DNA of 64,000 nt from Paenibacillus ottowii (GCF_006874425.1 NZ_VIJZ01000001.1:372001-436000), one strand, 5' to 3'. Counted from the stretch's first letter, positions 1 to 8,566 are shown. Program-made: numbers and translations. The notes: generated by a model not told the origin, from the letters alone.

Positions 1-1
1 T

Positions 2-1273
2 GCGCAAAAAGGTAATGAGGTGATTTGTGTCGATCTGGAGCAGTACAAAATCGACATGTTGAATCGTGCGGAATCTCCGATTTATGAACCGGGTATTGAA
101 GAATTGATCGCGTTGAATCTGGAAGCTGGTCGTTTGGAGTTTACCTCGGATTTGGCCGATGCGGTACGTCGATCGGATGTTGTCATTTTAGCGGTAGGTA
201 CACCTTCACTGGCTAACGGCGAGGCGAATTTGTCTTACATTGAACAGGCGGCCGCTGATGTCGGGAAAGCCATGAACGGGTACAAGATTATTATGACCAA
301 AAGCACCGTACCTGTCGGAACAAACGAAAAGATTAAGGATGTAGTCGCTCGTCATACGAGCTTGTCATTTGATATTGTATCCGCGCCGGAGTTCCTGAGA
401 GAAGGTTCAGCCATCAATGATACGCTTTATCCAGATCGCATCATTATTGGTTTGGACAATACAGGTTTGCGTGAAACAATGGTCACTCTGCATCAAGTTT
501 TCACAGATAAAATCTATGTGACGGATATCCGCAGTGCTGAAATGATCAAATATGCCTCCAATGCGTTTCTGGCAACTAAAATATCGTTTATTAACGAGAT
601 TGCTAATATTTGCGAAAAGGTTGGCGCAGATGTTACCTGCGTAGCTGAAGGTATGGGTATGGACAAACGGATCGGTTCCTCTTTCCTGCAAGCAGGGATC
701 GGATATGGGGGCTCTTGCTTCCCGAAAGATACGAATGCGCTCATCCAAATTGCGGGTAATGTAGACTATGAGTTCAAGTTGTTAAAATCGGTGGTCGAAG
801 TGAATACCGACCAACGCTTTATGATTGTATCCAAGCTGCGTGAATCGCTGGGTCAGCTAAACGGCGTATCGATTGGCATTTGGGGCCTCGCCTTCAAGCC
901 TAATACAGATGATATCCGCGAAGCTCCAGCACTGGAAATCGTAGAAACGCTCATTCAGGCAGGAGCCATTGTCAAGCTGTATGATCCGATTGCGATGGAT
1001 AAATTCAAGGAGCGCGTGGATCATCCGAATATTGTATGGTGCTCCTCCCCGCAGCAAGCCGCCGAAAAAAGCGATGCTGTGTGCCTGCTAACGGATTGGG
1101 AAGAGTTCAAAAAAGTTGACCTCGTGCAACTGGGCTCCATTCTACACAAGCCAGTTCTGATTGACGGTCGTAACGTATTTACCGAGGAACAGATTCAAGG
1201 CTCTGGGCTGGAATACTATTCCGTAGGTCGTCCGCGGATGAGTGGGTGGAACAGAGATAAGGTGGAAGTTTAA
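2..1273 (+). CDS. ugd: UDP-glucose 6-dehydrogenase, 5' end outside window
   Basis: Oxidises UDP-glucose to UDP-glucuronate with NAD+, supplying the uronic acid for the exopolysaccharide made by this locus. The reading frame is open to the left edge, so the Rossmann GxGxxG start is missing and 423 residues remain. The catalytic cysteine motif GGSCFPKDT is intact (Cys codon 716-718), as are TKSTVPVGTNEKI and the C-terminal UDP-binding domain with GLAFKPNTDD. A paralogue with long identical stretches lies at 19395-20735. The gene is followed by a 754-bp gap rather than directly by manC. Family assignment is secure; why two copies are kept is not visible. Confidence 0.95.
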   Translation, partial: AQKGNEVICVDLEQYKIDMLNRAESPIYEPGIEELIALNLEAGRLEFTSDLADAVRRSDVVILAVGTPSLANGEANLSYIEQAAADVGKAMNGYKIIMTKSTVPVGTNEKIKDVVARHTSLSFDIVSAPEFLREGSAINDTLYPDRIIIGLDNTGLRETMVTLHQVFTDKIYVTDIRSAEMIKYASNAFLATKISFINEIANICEKVGADVTCVAEGMGMDKRIGSSFLQAGIGYGGSCFPKDTNALIQIAGNVDYEFKLLKSVVEVNTDQRFMIVSKLRESLGQLNGVSIGIWGLAFKPNTDDIREAPALEIVETLIQAGAIVKLYDPIAMDKFKERVDHPNIVWCSSPQQAAEKSDAVCLLTDWEEFKKVDLVQLGSILHKPVLIDGRNVFTEEQIQGSGLEYYSVGRPRMSGWNRDKVEV

Positions 1274-1335
1274 AAAGTGACCGAAGTGACCGGTTAAAAA
1301 GTGACAGTGGCTGTGGCGGGGGTGAAGACGCTACG

Positions 1336-1465
1336 CGTTCCATTTGATCTTCCGGTCGCTGTTGCAGTGGGATTCTCTGGATTATATAGAACATTCCAAG
1401 GTAAGAATCCCACTGCAAAGGCGAACGCTAGCGCTTCTCCAGATTCAAATGGACCGCTCCGCTGC
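1336..1465 (+). repeat. Dispersed palindromic repeat, copy A
   Basis: About 130 bp. It begins CATTTGATCTTCCGGTCGCT, has a perfect 15-bp inverted repeat TTGCAGTGGGATTCT (1362-1376) / AGAATCCCACTGCAA (1404-1418) around a 27-nt loop, and ends with GCGCTTCTCCAGATTC, AAATGGACCGCTCC. Copies B, C and D share the outer blocks and the GTGGGATTC hairpin core, while the loop sequence varies. Confidence 0.85.
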
Positions 1466-1526
1466 TTTTCCGCACAGAGTCACGGTTTTTAACCTCCCAT
1501 CTTATGGGATGGGAGTAGGAAGGGTA

Positions 1527-1566
1527 GATCAGAAGGAGCGGCATGATTGAGCCGCTCCTTCTGATC
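1527..1566. repeat. Perfect 16-bp hairpin
   Basis: GATCAGAAGGAGCGGC and its exact reverse complement are separated by ATGATTGA. No U-tract follows on either strand, so it does not look like a simple intrinsic terminator. It lies between repeat copies A and B, downstream of the first UDP-glucose dehydrogenase. Confidence 0.8.
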
Positions 1567-1844
1567 AAGGACGCCATGCGGCAATGCCGCACGCCCCCCT
1601 GTGGAGCAAGCTTACCATGCGGATACGCTATGCTGCTCCTTGTAGAGCAAGACGCCATTGCAGTTGCCGCAGGCAATCTTGGCAAGACGTTACGAAACCT
1701 CGATTACTAAAAAGCTTGCAAGCACAGCGGGCAAGCACCGAAAGCGTGAGACTTTTACAGGCTGACCGGACTTAATAATGTCCGGTCGTGCCTTTTGCAC
1801 CACAAGGTATGATCGATATGATGCATTTTTGAGTAGCGCAGGAA

Positions 1845-1970
1845 TGGATTTGAATCTGGAGAAGCGGAGCGGTCGCCTTTGACTTGGGATTCTTACATAT
1901 AAATGTCTTACACAATCCGAAGAATCCCACGGCAACAGCGATTATAAGATCAAATCCAGACCGTAGCGGG
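1845..1970 (-). repeat. Dispersed palindromic repeat, copy B
   Basis: Reverse orientation relative to copy A: ATTTGAATCTGGAGAAGCG block, then GGGATTCT and AGAATCCCAC arms, then AACAGCGATTATAAGATCAA. It ends about 58 bp before manC, and the upstream extension of the manC reading frame is only this repeat. Confidence 0.8.
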
Positions 1971-2027
1971 TCACTCAACCTAGCCCCATTCGATCACCCA
2001 CACATAATAGAGAGGAAGTGGAGAGAT

Positions 2028-3404
2028 ATGAAGCTCGTACTTTTGTCTGGTGGTTCCGGTAAAAGATTATGGCCGTTATCCAACGATTCCCGTTCCAAAC
2101 AATTTTTGAAGGTCCTGGAGAGCCCGGAAGGGATTTCGGAATCTATGGTGCAGCGGGTATGGAGACAATTGGGAGACAACGGATTATCCGAATCCTCGTT
2201 TATTGCGACAGGAAGAGCGCAGGTCGAAATGATCCAGAGTCAGGTCGGATCGAATACGCGCATTATTGTTGAGCCGGAACGCAGAGATACCTTTCCTGCG
2301 ATTGCACTGACAGCGACTTATCTATATTCCATTGCAGGTGTTTCGCCTGATGAAATTATAGCTATATTGCCTGTCGATCCTTATGTAGAGGATGCTTTCT
2401 TTGCTTCCGTAGCCCAACTGGAACATACACTTCAGGAGAGTGAAGGAAAGCTTGCACTAATCGGGGTTGTCCCTTCCTATCCTTCAGAGAAATACGGTTA
2501 TATTATTCCGAAAAACGATGCCATTCAAGGTAGCACAGGCTACCGCGAAGTGAGCCATTTTCAAGAGAAACCCGACCGGGAGCAGGCGGAACGTCTAATG
2601 GAACGCAATGCTTTATGGAACTGCGGGGTTTTTGCATTCAAATTAAGCTATTTGCTGGATATTCTGGCAGCCAAGGGCTTGCCACTGAATTATGAAGAAA
2701 TGCAAAAGCAATATGCATCTCTGGAAAAAATCAGCTTTGACTACGAGGTAGTCGAGAAGGAAAAAGATATCGTCGTTCTTCCATACAATGGTTTTTGGAA
2801 GGATCTAGGGACCTGGAATACACTCACAGAAGAGATGTCTCATCAGCAAGTGGGTAGAGGGGTAGTAACGGAGGATTGTGTCAATACAAGTCTTATTAAT
2901 GAGTTGGACATTCCGGTGGCGATCATTGGAACAAATGATCTGATTGTAGCTGCTAGCCCAGACGGTATTCTTGTGACCAATAAGGCAGAAAGTCCACGCA
3001 TCAAGGAAGTGCTCAAGGCTCATGATCAGCGTCCAATGTATGAAGAACGTCGTTGGGGGCAGTATCGGGTTGTAGACTATGTAAAGTATGACGAGGGTAA
3101 TGAGGTTCTGACCAAACGAATCCGTGTACACAAAGGTAAAAATATCAGCTACCAGCTTCACTTCAAACGGAGCGAAATCTGGACTATTATTAGCGGCGAA
3201 GCGGAAATTATTTTGAATGAGAAGCTGCACAAGGTGAAGGCTGGTGATGTCGTCCGCATCCCTGAAGGGACGAAGCATAGCATTTTGGCTGTGACCGATG
3301 TAGATTTGATTGAAGTGCAGACTGGCTCTGAGTTGGTTGAAGAGGATATTGTACGCTTTTGTATGGATTGGAATGAAATTTCTCGTCATCAATTTATCTC
3401 ATAA
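2028..3404 (+). CDS. manC: Mannose-1-phosphate guanylyltransferase / mannose-6-phosphate isomerase (bifunctional type)
   Basis: Makes GDP-mannose, the donor for mannosyl units and the precursor of GDP-fucose made by Gmd and Fcl further along the locus. The 458-residue protein has the N-terminal nucleotidyltransferase motif LSGGSGKRLWPL (the usual Thr is Lys here), the FxEKP motif (HFQEKPD) and a C-terminal cupin domain from about residue 350 (RRWGQYRVVD, YQLHFKRSEIW, GDVVRIPEGTKHS) typical of type II PMI. The ATG at 2028 is chosen because GAGAGGAAGTGGAGAG sits just upstream and the family starts with this motif; the open frame upstream is repeat sequence. Confidence 0.95.
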   Translation: MKLVLLSGGSGKRLWPLSNDSRSKQFLKVLESPEGISESMVQRVWRQLGDNGLSESSFIATGRAQVEMIQSQVGSNTRIIVEPERRDTFPAIALTATYLYSIAGVSPDEIIAILPVDPYVEDAFFASVAQLEHTLQESEGKLALIGVVPSYPSEKYGYIIPKNDAIQGSTGYREVSHFQEKPDREQAERLMERNALWNCGVFAFKLSYLLDILAAKGLPLNYEEMQKQYASLEKISFDYEVVEKEKDIVVLPYNGFWKDLGTWNTLTEEMSHQQVGRGVVTEDCVNTSLINELDIPVAIIGTNDLIVAASPDGILVTNKAESPRIKEVLKAHDQRPMYEERRWGQYRVVDYVKYDEGNEVLTKRIRVHKGKNISYQLHFKRSEIWTIISGEAEIILNEKLHKVKAGDVVRIPEGTKHSILAVTDVDLIEVQTGSELVEEDIVRFCMDWNEISRHQFIS

Positions 3405-3504
3405 TTATTTTCGTAAAAACGTAAAAAAAGAAAGTTAGATGAAAATTTATGACCTAAACTGTCGAAATTGGGCGAAAACCTGTAAATTCATGAACATGAC
3501 CTAT

Positions 3505-3531
3505 TAAATTTTGGTAAAAAAAAGTCGATAC
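3505..3531 (+). promoter_or_regulatory. Sigma-D-type promoter for the hydrolase operon
   Basis: TAAA (3505-3508), a 15-nt spacer, then GTCGATAC (3524-3531) matches the motility sigma factor consensus TAAA-N15-GCCGATAT at 10 of 12 positions. Predicted transcription would start near 3538-3541, exactly at the 5' hairpin of the riboswitch leader. I see no competing good sigma-A promoter. Identified by eye, not scored against a genome background. Confidence 0.55.
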
Positions 3532-3540
3532 TTAGGTTAA

Positions 3541-3650
3541 GAAGGAATCCAAACTCCTTCCAACGATAAACGCAGCCCTGTCGAAAGGCAGATACGCAAA
3601 GCTAAAGGGCCTTCCCGTAAGGATGGCAGCCTGGCTACCGAAAGGAAGAG
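3541..3650 (+). promoter_or_regulatory. Cyclic-di-GMP-I (GEMM-I) riboswitch
   Basis: The aptamer core spans about 3562-3642. It shows the family hallmarks: AAACGCAG, a CGAAAG tetraloop hairpin (3581-3586), ACGCAAAGCTAAAGGG (3594-3609), a variable hairpin, and ATGGCAGCCTGGCTACCG (3623-3640). The Shine-Dalgarno GGAAG (3644-3648) directly follows the aptamer and can pair with CTTCC (3557-3561). That arm can alternatively pair with GAAGGA at 3541-3546, since TCCTTC is 3555-3560. Closing the aptamer base would hide the ribosome site, so I infer translational repression at high c-di-GMP. The aptamer family is clear by eye; the switching direction is inference. Confidence 0.85.
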
Positions 3651-3655
3651 CGAAA

Positions 3656-5257
3656 GTGAGATTCAATTTTATTCCTCTGTATCGACTGATACGTCATGTA
3701 CTCCCAGTTGTTATGCTTTTTTCTTTGTTTCCCGTCGGTTTTGGTGGTTTTCTGTCTGTGGTAAATGCCGCTTCATTACAACCTGTTAATTCGGACGCTT
3801 CTACTCAGGCCCGTGAACTATACAATTATTTACTCAGCATCTCTGGAAAAAAAACAGTCACTGGTCAGCACGATTATTTGGAGAGCCCAGATGAACTTAG
3901 CAACAAAGTCCAAAAAATCAGCCAGGCGTATGTGGGTCTGCACGGCTTTGAGATGGGAGCCATCTCTGGTCAATCTGACACTATAGAAGCAGCACAACGT
4001 AAAAATGTCGTCGATAGCGCTATTCATTGGAGCAGATCTGGTGGCATTGTGGCGATGACTTTTCATGAAGCGCTGCCGGGTAGGCCGCTGACTTGGGCCA
4101 ATGTGCAGGCGAAAGTAAGTCAGGCGGAGTTCAATAAATACGTAACGCCAGGCACTGCGCAGTATAACCTCCTTATAGCCGATCTGGATAAGGTCGCTGT
4201 ATCGTTAAAGCAGCTTCGTGATGCAGGGGTTCCGGTATTGTGGAGACCTTACCACGAAATGAATGGCGACTGGTTCTGGTGGGGAAACAAGAACAATTTT
4301 AATCAGCTATGGAACATCATGTACGACCGTTTTGTAAACACGCATCAATTGAACAACCTGCTGTGGGTGTGGAGTCCCAATGCTCCTAATTCCTACACTG
4401 TCCCGTATACTCCGAAATATCCGGGGGATGACAAAGTGGATATTTTGGCAGTAGACATTTACAACAATGATTTTAAGCAAAGTCATTATGAAGGACTGCT
4501 CGGACTGGCACGGAATAAACCGATTGCCATTGGGGAACATGGTGAGATGCCTAGCTCTGAGGTGTTGCAGGCTCAGCCGAAATGGGTATATTCCATGACG
4601 TGGGGCAACATGTTGACCGAGAATAACACAACCAATCAAATACAGGATTATATGAAAGATCCGAGGAGTCTGACACGGGATGATGTGAAAAACGGGCTGG
4701 CAGCAATGCAACTACCTGGGACAGACATACCGACCTTACCGGATGAGGGACAAAGTGAGCCTATTCCGGCTCCCCCAGTAGTGGTCGTACCCCCAGCTCC
4801 GACTCCTCCTTCCGTTCCTGATGTGGTATATGTGAACGGGCTGCGGGGCGAATATTTCAACAATATGAATTTGAGCGGCAGTCCTGTTTTGATCCGTACA
4901 GACAGCAAGCTGGATTACAACTGGCGCGCTGTTGCCGCTGATCCTAAGGTAAATGCCGACCAGTTCTCGGTTCGCTGGACTGGTAAAGTCAAACCACAAT
5001 ACAGTGAAACCTATACGTTTACAACGATATCCGATGATGGTATCCGCGTATGGGTAGACGGCAAATTGGTGATTGACAGTTGGTTCAAACAAAGCTGGAC
5101 AGAGCGTAAAGGCAGCATTGCTTTGGAAGCAGGTAAAATGGTAAATCTAAAAGTGGAATACTATGATGAAAAAGGCGATGCGATGGCTCGTCTGATGTGG
5201 GAAAGTCAGCATGAAGCGAAAGCGGTGGTTCCCGGAAACGCTTTGTTTCTTCCTTGA
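3656..5257 (+). CDS. Secreted GH26 beta-mannanase with C-terminal PA14 domain
   Basis: Endo-acting mannan hydrolase, probably trimming or releasing the mannose-rich exopolysaccharide of this locus. The 533-residue protein has a signal peptide (hydrophobic to about residue 37, cleavage after VNA). The GH26 catalytic domain has acid/base Glu201 in WRPYHEMNGDW and nucleophile Glu294 in IAIGEHGEMPS. A Pro-rich linker follows, then a PA14 carbohydrate-binding domain (about 390-530, with SDDGIRVWVDGKLV). The GTG at 3656 is chosen because AAAGGAAG is 7 nt upstream; the ATG at 3623 lies inside the riboswitch aptamer. Operon with 5306-7600. Exact substrate is inferred from context. Confidence 0.9.
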   Translation: MRFNFIPLYRLIRHVLPVVMLFSLFPVGFGGFLSVVNAASLQPVNSDASTQARELYNYLLSISGKKTVTGQHDYLESPDELSNKVQKISQAYVGLHGFEMGAISGQSDTIEAAQRKNVVDSAIHWSRSGGIVAMTFHEALPGRPLTWANVQAKVSQAEFNKYVTPGTAQYNLLIADLDKVAVSLKQLRDAGVPVLWRPYHEMNGDWFWWGNKNNFNQLWNIMYDRFVNTHQLNNLLWVWSPNAPNSYTVPYTPKYPGDDKVDILAVDIYNNDFKQSHYEGLLGLARNKPIAIGEHGEMPSSEVLQAQPKWVYSMTWGNMLTENNTTNQIQDYMKDPRSLTRDDVKNGLAAMQLPGTDIPTLPDEGQSEPIPAPPVVVVPPAPTPPSVPDVVYVNGLRGEYFNNMNLSGSPVLIRTDSKLDYNWRAVAADPKVNADQFSVRWTGKVKPQYSETYTFTTISDDGIRVWVDGKLVIDSWFKQSWTERKGSIALEAGKMVNLKVEYYDEKGDAMARLMWESQHEAKAVVPGNALFLP

Positions 5258-5305
5258 TAGATACTCTTTCCCGGTCAAAAATTTTGAGGAGAGAGGGTGT
5301 ATCAT

Positions 5306-7600
5306 ATGATGAAAAAATGGATGACCCATAGGTATGCGGTCGTATTATCCGGACTACTGGGTATCGCAGCTCTAGCCATGATCGTTTGGTTTATATATCC
5401 GCCTTCAAAAAGTGCAGAATTGCAGACAGATAAGGTAGCGGCGGCCAGTCCAGTATGGAAGCTGGGTCAGAGGGATGACTCTTCAGCGGAATTTAAAGGA
5501 GTGGTCGGTAGGGATAATATCGATATTTCTGCAGCAGCAGCTTCTACCGAATCATCCGCTAAAGCAACATTTTCGGCGATGTCGGCAGCAGAGAGTACAA
5601 CAGTTCCGGTATTGCTCAGCAGTGGAGATGTTCCTCCCGGATTGAATGCATCCACGAATCCAGAACTGACACTCCAGTATAAGCTGAATCAGATTCCTCC
5701 CAATGGTATGATATTCCGCGTCCGGATTTTGGATGCGGGCAAAGCTGTACCGCAGATGGCTGTTTTTTCAAATCATCAGCTGTCCGGAATTATTCAGATT
5801 GCCGGGGTATCCGGCACCGGAAGTACCTATAATTTCAAAAATAACTACGAGCTGTATATCCCCAAAGAACAATTGCAAAGCGGTGTTAACGTACTCAAGC
5901 TAAAGACAGCGCGCTGCCTATACTGCTCCTCTGCAGAAGATAAAAATGTGTGGTGGACTTGGGATGACTTGAGCTTGGAGACGTTAGCTTCCCCTGCGAC
6001 TGAACCGGTACATGGTAAATATATACTGACCGGTACGAATGTGAACAATAAAGAATTTTATTATGATCAGGGTGCAGTTAAGCATCTGCCATACGTTCTC
6101 AAATGGCTGGGAATTGCCTATAGCGGCAACGTCATGAGGGTCACCTGTGCCAGTAATGTGGGCAAGGCATGCACAGACGTGGATGATTACTATCAAACAT
6201 TAAAGCAGTATAATATGCAGTCGTCTGCTTTGTATCTATACACAGGTGATATTAAGCTGCAAAAAGACGGGACTCTGCCAGAGACGGCTAAGCAAAAGTT
6301 GCGTGATTATGTAAAAAAATACGGCTCATACCTTCAGTATTATGAAGTAGATAACGAACCTGGCTTGTTTAACCGCTCCAAGGCAGTAGATCTGGCTGTG
6401 GCTAAGTGGTTGAATACGGAAGGCAAACAATTGGCACCGCATCTCAAAACCGTAGCGCCGGGTTGGGCCTACTGGCCGACATACTCTACCAAGGCGTGTA
6501 AAAATCAAACCGGAGGGACACAAAAATGTGGTGATCCGGATGGATGGGAACGGGACCCTGCGCAGCGTAAACAGCTGGAAGAAGTCACCGACCTGACCAA
6601 CGGACACGCCTATGGTGAATCGTATAATGAAGAGGGCGGGGGCAGCTTCGTTCAAAATTTGAAAACCTTTGGTGGCTCAAGCGACGGACTAGCGAAAAAA
6701 ATGCTAAATACGGAGTTCGGCACTAACGATACGCATCGAGATAACCCTGATTACGGGGCCAGTCAGCCACAAGCAGCCGCATTCGATCGGATTATGCGCT
6801 CGCAAATCGGGTTTGCTGATATGTTCATCCAGCATGCAGCTTTTTATAAGGATTACACGCTGTTTAAAACAGGCTTTGATCTGCAAAGCCACAATCCGGC
6901 TAACACGGAAATCTATCCGTTTGGGCAAGGGCAGGACACCCGCGTTAAGATCATGAGACGCTTAAGTCTAGCTTATGCCACGCATGGCAAACCGCTGACT
7001 TATACCATACTGAATCCAGAGGAAACCAAGGATAAGATGGTTTATGTTCGCGCGGTCGATACATCCAAGCTTAAACCGCTGGTAGGCAGCGGCGCTACCT
7101 CGAACAAATTGCTGGTGAATCTAGTCAATTTCGAATCCACCACGCAGACCGTTCGTGCACGGGTGACGATGCCAAAAGCCGGCTTGTACACGGGGGAACG
7201 TTTTGGAGCGGGTTCTACCTACAGTCAGGCGCAGCGTTCCATATCAGGGCTCAAGGCATCGCCTGCCCTTGATTTTGAAGAAAAGCTGGGGCCTGGCGAA
7301 TCGGTACAATATATTTTGGAATTAAAAAGCACAGATCAGGCCGCAGCCTCTGCTCCAACAGAGGTCAAAGCCGCCTCTATTCAAGATGGAGCGGTGAAGA
7401 TTAATTGGCTTCAAGCAGAAGGCGTAACTTCCTATGATGTGCTGCGTGCCGACCAGACAGACGGTGCCTACCAGGTAATTGCATCGCAAGTAGCAGGAAG
7501 CACGTATACGGACCGCACAGTAAAAGACGGAAGTCATTACTTCTACAAAGTCCGAGCGACCGGGGGAACTCAGGTTTCCCAGGCAGCCGAGGTTGCTTAA
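5306..7600 (+). CDS. Membrane-anchored clan GH-A-like glycoside hydrolase with FnIII domain
   Basis: Likely second exopolysaccharide-acting enzyme, co-transcribed with the mannanase. It is 764 residues long. An uncleaved N-terminal hydrophobic segment (about residues 12-32) follows MMKKWMTHR. A poorly conserved region to about 230 is followed by a TIM-barrel-like domain with the clan GH-A acid/base motif DNEP (Glu351) and a probable nucleophile NTEFG (Glu470). A fibronectin type III domain fills about 675-764 (APTEVKAASI, YKVRATGG). ATG 5306 fits the GAGGAGAGAGGG site; the GTG at 5297 overlaps that site. The family could be GH39- or GH5-like, which I cannot decide by eye. Confidence 0.75.
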   Translation: MMKKWMTHRYAVVLSGLLGIAALAMIVWFIYPPSKSAELQTDKVAAASPVWKLGQRDDSSAEFKGVVGRDNIDISAAAASTESSAKATFSAMSAAESTTVPVLLSSGDVPPGLNASTNPELTLQYKLNQIPPNGMIFRVRILDAGKAVPQMAVFSNHQLSGIIQIAGVSGTGSTYNFKNNYELYIPKEQLQSGVNVLKLKTARCLYCSSAEDKNVWWTWDDLSLETLASPATEPVHGKYILTGTNVNNKEFYYDQGAVKHLPYVLKWLGIAYSGNVMRVTCASNVGKACTDVDDYYQTLKQYNMQSSALYLYTGDIKLQKDGTLPETAKQKLRDYVKKYGSYLQYYEVDNEPGLFNRSKAVDLAVAKWLNTEGKQLAPHLKTVAPGWAYWPTYSTKACKNQTGGTQKCGDPDGWERDPAQRKQLEEVTDLTNGHAYGESYNEEGGGSFVQNLKTFGGSSDGLAKKMLNTEFGTNDTHRDNPDYGASQPQAAAFDRIMRSQIGFADMFIQHAAFYKDYTLFKTGFDLQSHNPANTEIYPFGQGQDTRVKIMRRLSLAYATHGKPLTYTILNPEETKDKMVYVRAVDTSKLKPLVGSGATSNKLLVNLVNFESTTQTVRARVTMPKAGLYTGERFGAGSTYSQAQRSISGLKASPALDFEEKLGPGESVQYILELKSTDQAAASAPTEVKAASIQDGAVKINWLQAEGVTSYDVLRADQTDGAYQVIASQVAGSTYTDRTVKDGSHYFYKVRATGGTQVSQAAEVA

Positions 7601-7662
7601 TCACACCAGAATGCATATAGGACCTTACCTAATGAATACCTGACATCAATTCAATAGAAAGC

Positions 7663-7712
7663 AAAAAAGAACCTATCAGGAGAAAATAGGACCTGGCAGG
7701 TTCTTTTTTATT
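7663..7712 (+). terminator. Terminator of the hydrolase operon
   Basis: AAAAAAGAACCTATCAGG pairs imperfectly with CCTGGCAGGTTCTTTTTT, followed by TATTT. It ends the two-hydrolase transcript. Confidence 0.8.
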
Positions 7713-7909
7713 TGCAAATCGTTCTGAATTGCCAATACTTTACGTATAATGGAGAAAAAAATAAGAAAATCCTTTTATATTCTCGTCATAAGACGACAAC
7801 ATTGCAGCTATGTATTCATATATAATAGTTTTGTTCATGACTATACATACATGGTTTGTAAGGAATTTCTTTCCGGTGACCAAGAATAATAAAGTGAGGT
7901 TAATGCTGA

Positions 7910-8092
7910 ATGAATAAGGAAACAGAATTAGGGGAGAATAGCCCTCTTATTCGAAACAACGCACGGAAAGCAGGCAAAGCGGCTATCCACTTGGACATCC
8001 GGAACATTTTGCTCCAATGTGGGATCACGACATCGGAATGGCTGAATGACGATGTAGATGACATCAAGTGCCGGAAGGACAAGCGCATGTAA
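7910..8092 (+). CDS. Small hypothetical protein, 60 residues
   Basis: Not recognised. A short charged protein with no membrane segment, starting MNKETELGENS and ending CRKDKRM. AGTGAGGT lies 10 nt upstream, and an isolated TATAAT (7821-7826) in AT-rich DNA could be its -10, but I see no matching -35. It sits in the gap between the hydrolase operon and the XRE gene and runs toward the latter. Could be a real small gene or a chance frame. Confidence 0.35.
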   Translation: MNKETELGENSPLIRNNARKAGKAAIHLDIRNILLQCGITTSEWLNDDVDDIKCRKDKRM

Positions 8093-8140
8093 ATTTCAGT
8101 TGCTGGTCCTACTTGATCCAAACATCGAGCAGCAGCGCTT

Positions 8141-8512
8141 TCATTTTTCCATCATTCGTTCCATTCGAACAAATGCGATAAAGCGCTTGGCTTCTTCCTC
8201 AGTCAAGGTGCGTCCGTCAATCGTCAGGTTAAAACGTTGCAGGATATCCTCGTCGGACAGTTCAAGCTGATCCACAAATTCCCTCACATCTGAATCTAAT
8301 ATGGCTGTCGGCTGGCTCGTACGTCCCACCAAATAATCGATGGTTACCCCGAAAATATCAGCGAGCTTGGTCAGGGTCTCAAAGTCTGGTTTGCGTCTAT
8401 TTTTTTCATAGTGAGAAAGAGCCGCCCGCGTAATTCCGAGGGATTGCGCTAATTCCTCTTGTTTTAATCCCTTATGTTCTCGTAATTCAGCGATGCGGGT
8501 TCCATAATTCAT
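8141..8512 (-). CDS. XRE-family helix-turn-helix transcriptional regulator
   Basis: DNA-binding repressor-type protein of 123 residues. Residues 5-60 form a canonical Cro/C1 helix-turn-helix (RIAELREHKGLKQEELAQSL, then GITRAALSHYEKNRRKP and IFGVTIDYLVG). The acidic C-terminal half (EFVDQLELSDEDIL, LTEEEAKRFIAFVR) is likely a dimerisation region. AGGAGG precedes the ATG. It is divergent from the exopolysaccharide operon and shares its promoter region, which holds a 15-bp palindrome GATACA-N3-TGTATC. The same palindrome sits in the lasso peptide promoter at 30874-30902. I infer it binds both; the binding itself is not shown. Confidence 0.9.
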   Translation of the reverse strand: MNYGTRIAELREHKGLKQEELAQSLGITRAALSHYEKNRRKPDFETLTKLADIFGVTIDYLVGRTSQPTAILDSDVREFVDQLELSDEDILQRFNLTIDGRTLTEEEAKRFIAFVRMERMMEK

Positions 8513-8566
8513 CTGTTTTTCCTCCTGAAGGCAAGGTTAAGAAAGGTAAAAAGGGCAATTTTACGC

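Larger units (their letters stand above)
1274..2027. other. 754-bp gene-free stretch bounded by an inverted repeat pair
   Basis: I see no credible gene here. It holds two copies of a dispersed palindromic repeat in opposite orientation (1336-1465 and 1845-1970). Between them is a perfect 16-bp hairpin at 1527-1566 (GATCAGAAGGAGCGGC, 8-nt loop, no T-tract), a small GC palindrome near 1577-1589, and an 8-bp hairpin GACCGGAC/GTCCGGTC at 1764-1787. The short ORFs crossing the stretch follow repeat sequence and have no ribosome binding sites. Confidence 0.7.

Noticed and set aside
1570-1690. Possible CRISPR-like or tandem repeats in the GC-rich patch
   Set aside because: Only loose GCGGCAATGCCGC-type palindromes; no regular spacer-repeat periodicity.
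1884-2027. N-terminal extension of the manC frame
   Set aside because: The extension is repeat copy B; the proper start with SD is ATG 2028.
3623-3655. ATG 3623 as mannanase start
   Set aside because: It lies inside the riboswitch core and would give an 11-residue non-signal extension; GTG 3656 has the SD and begins the signal peptide.
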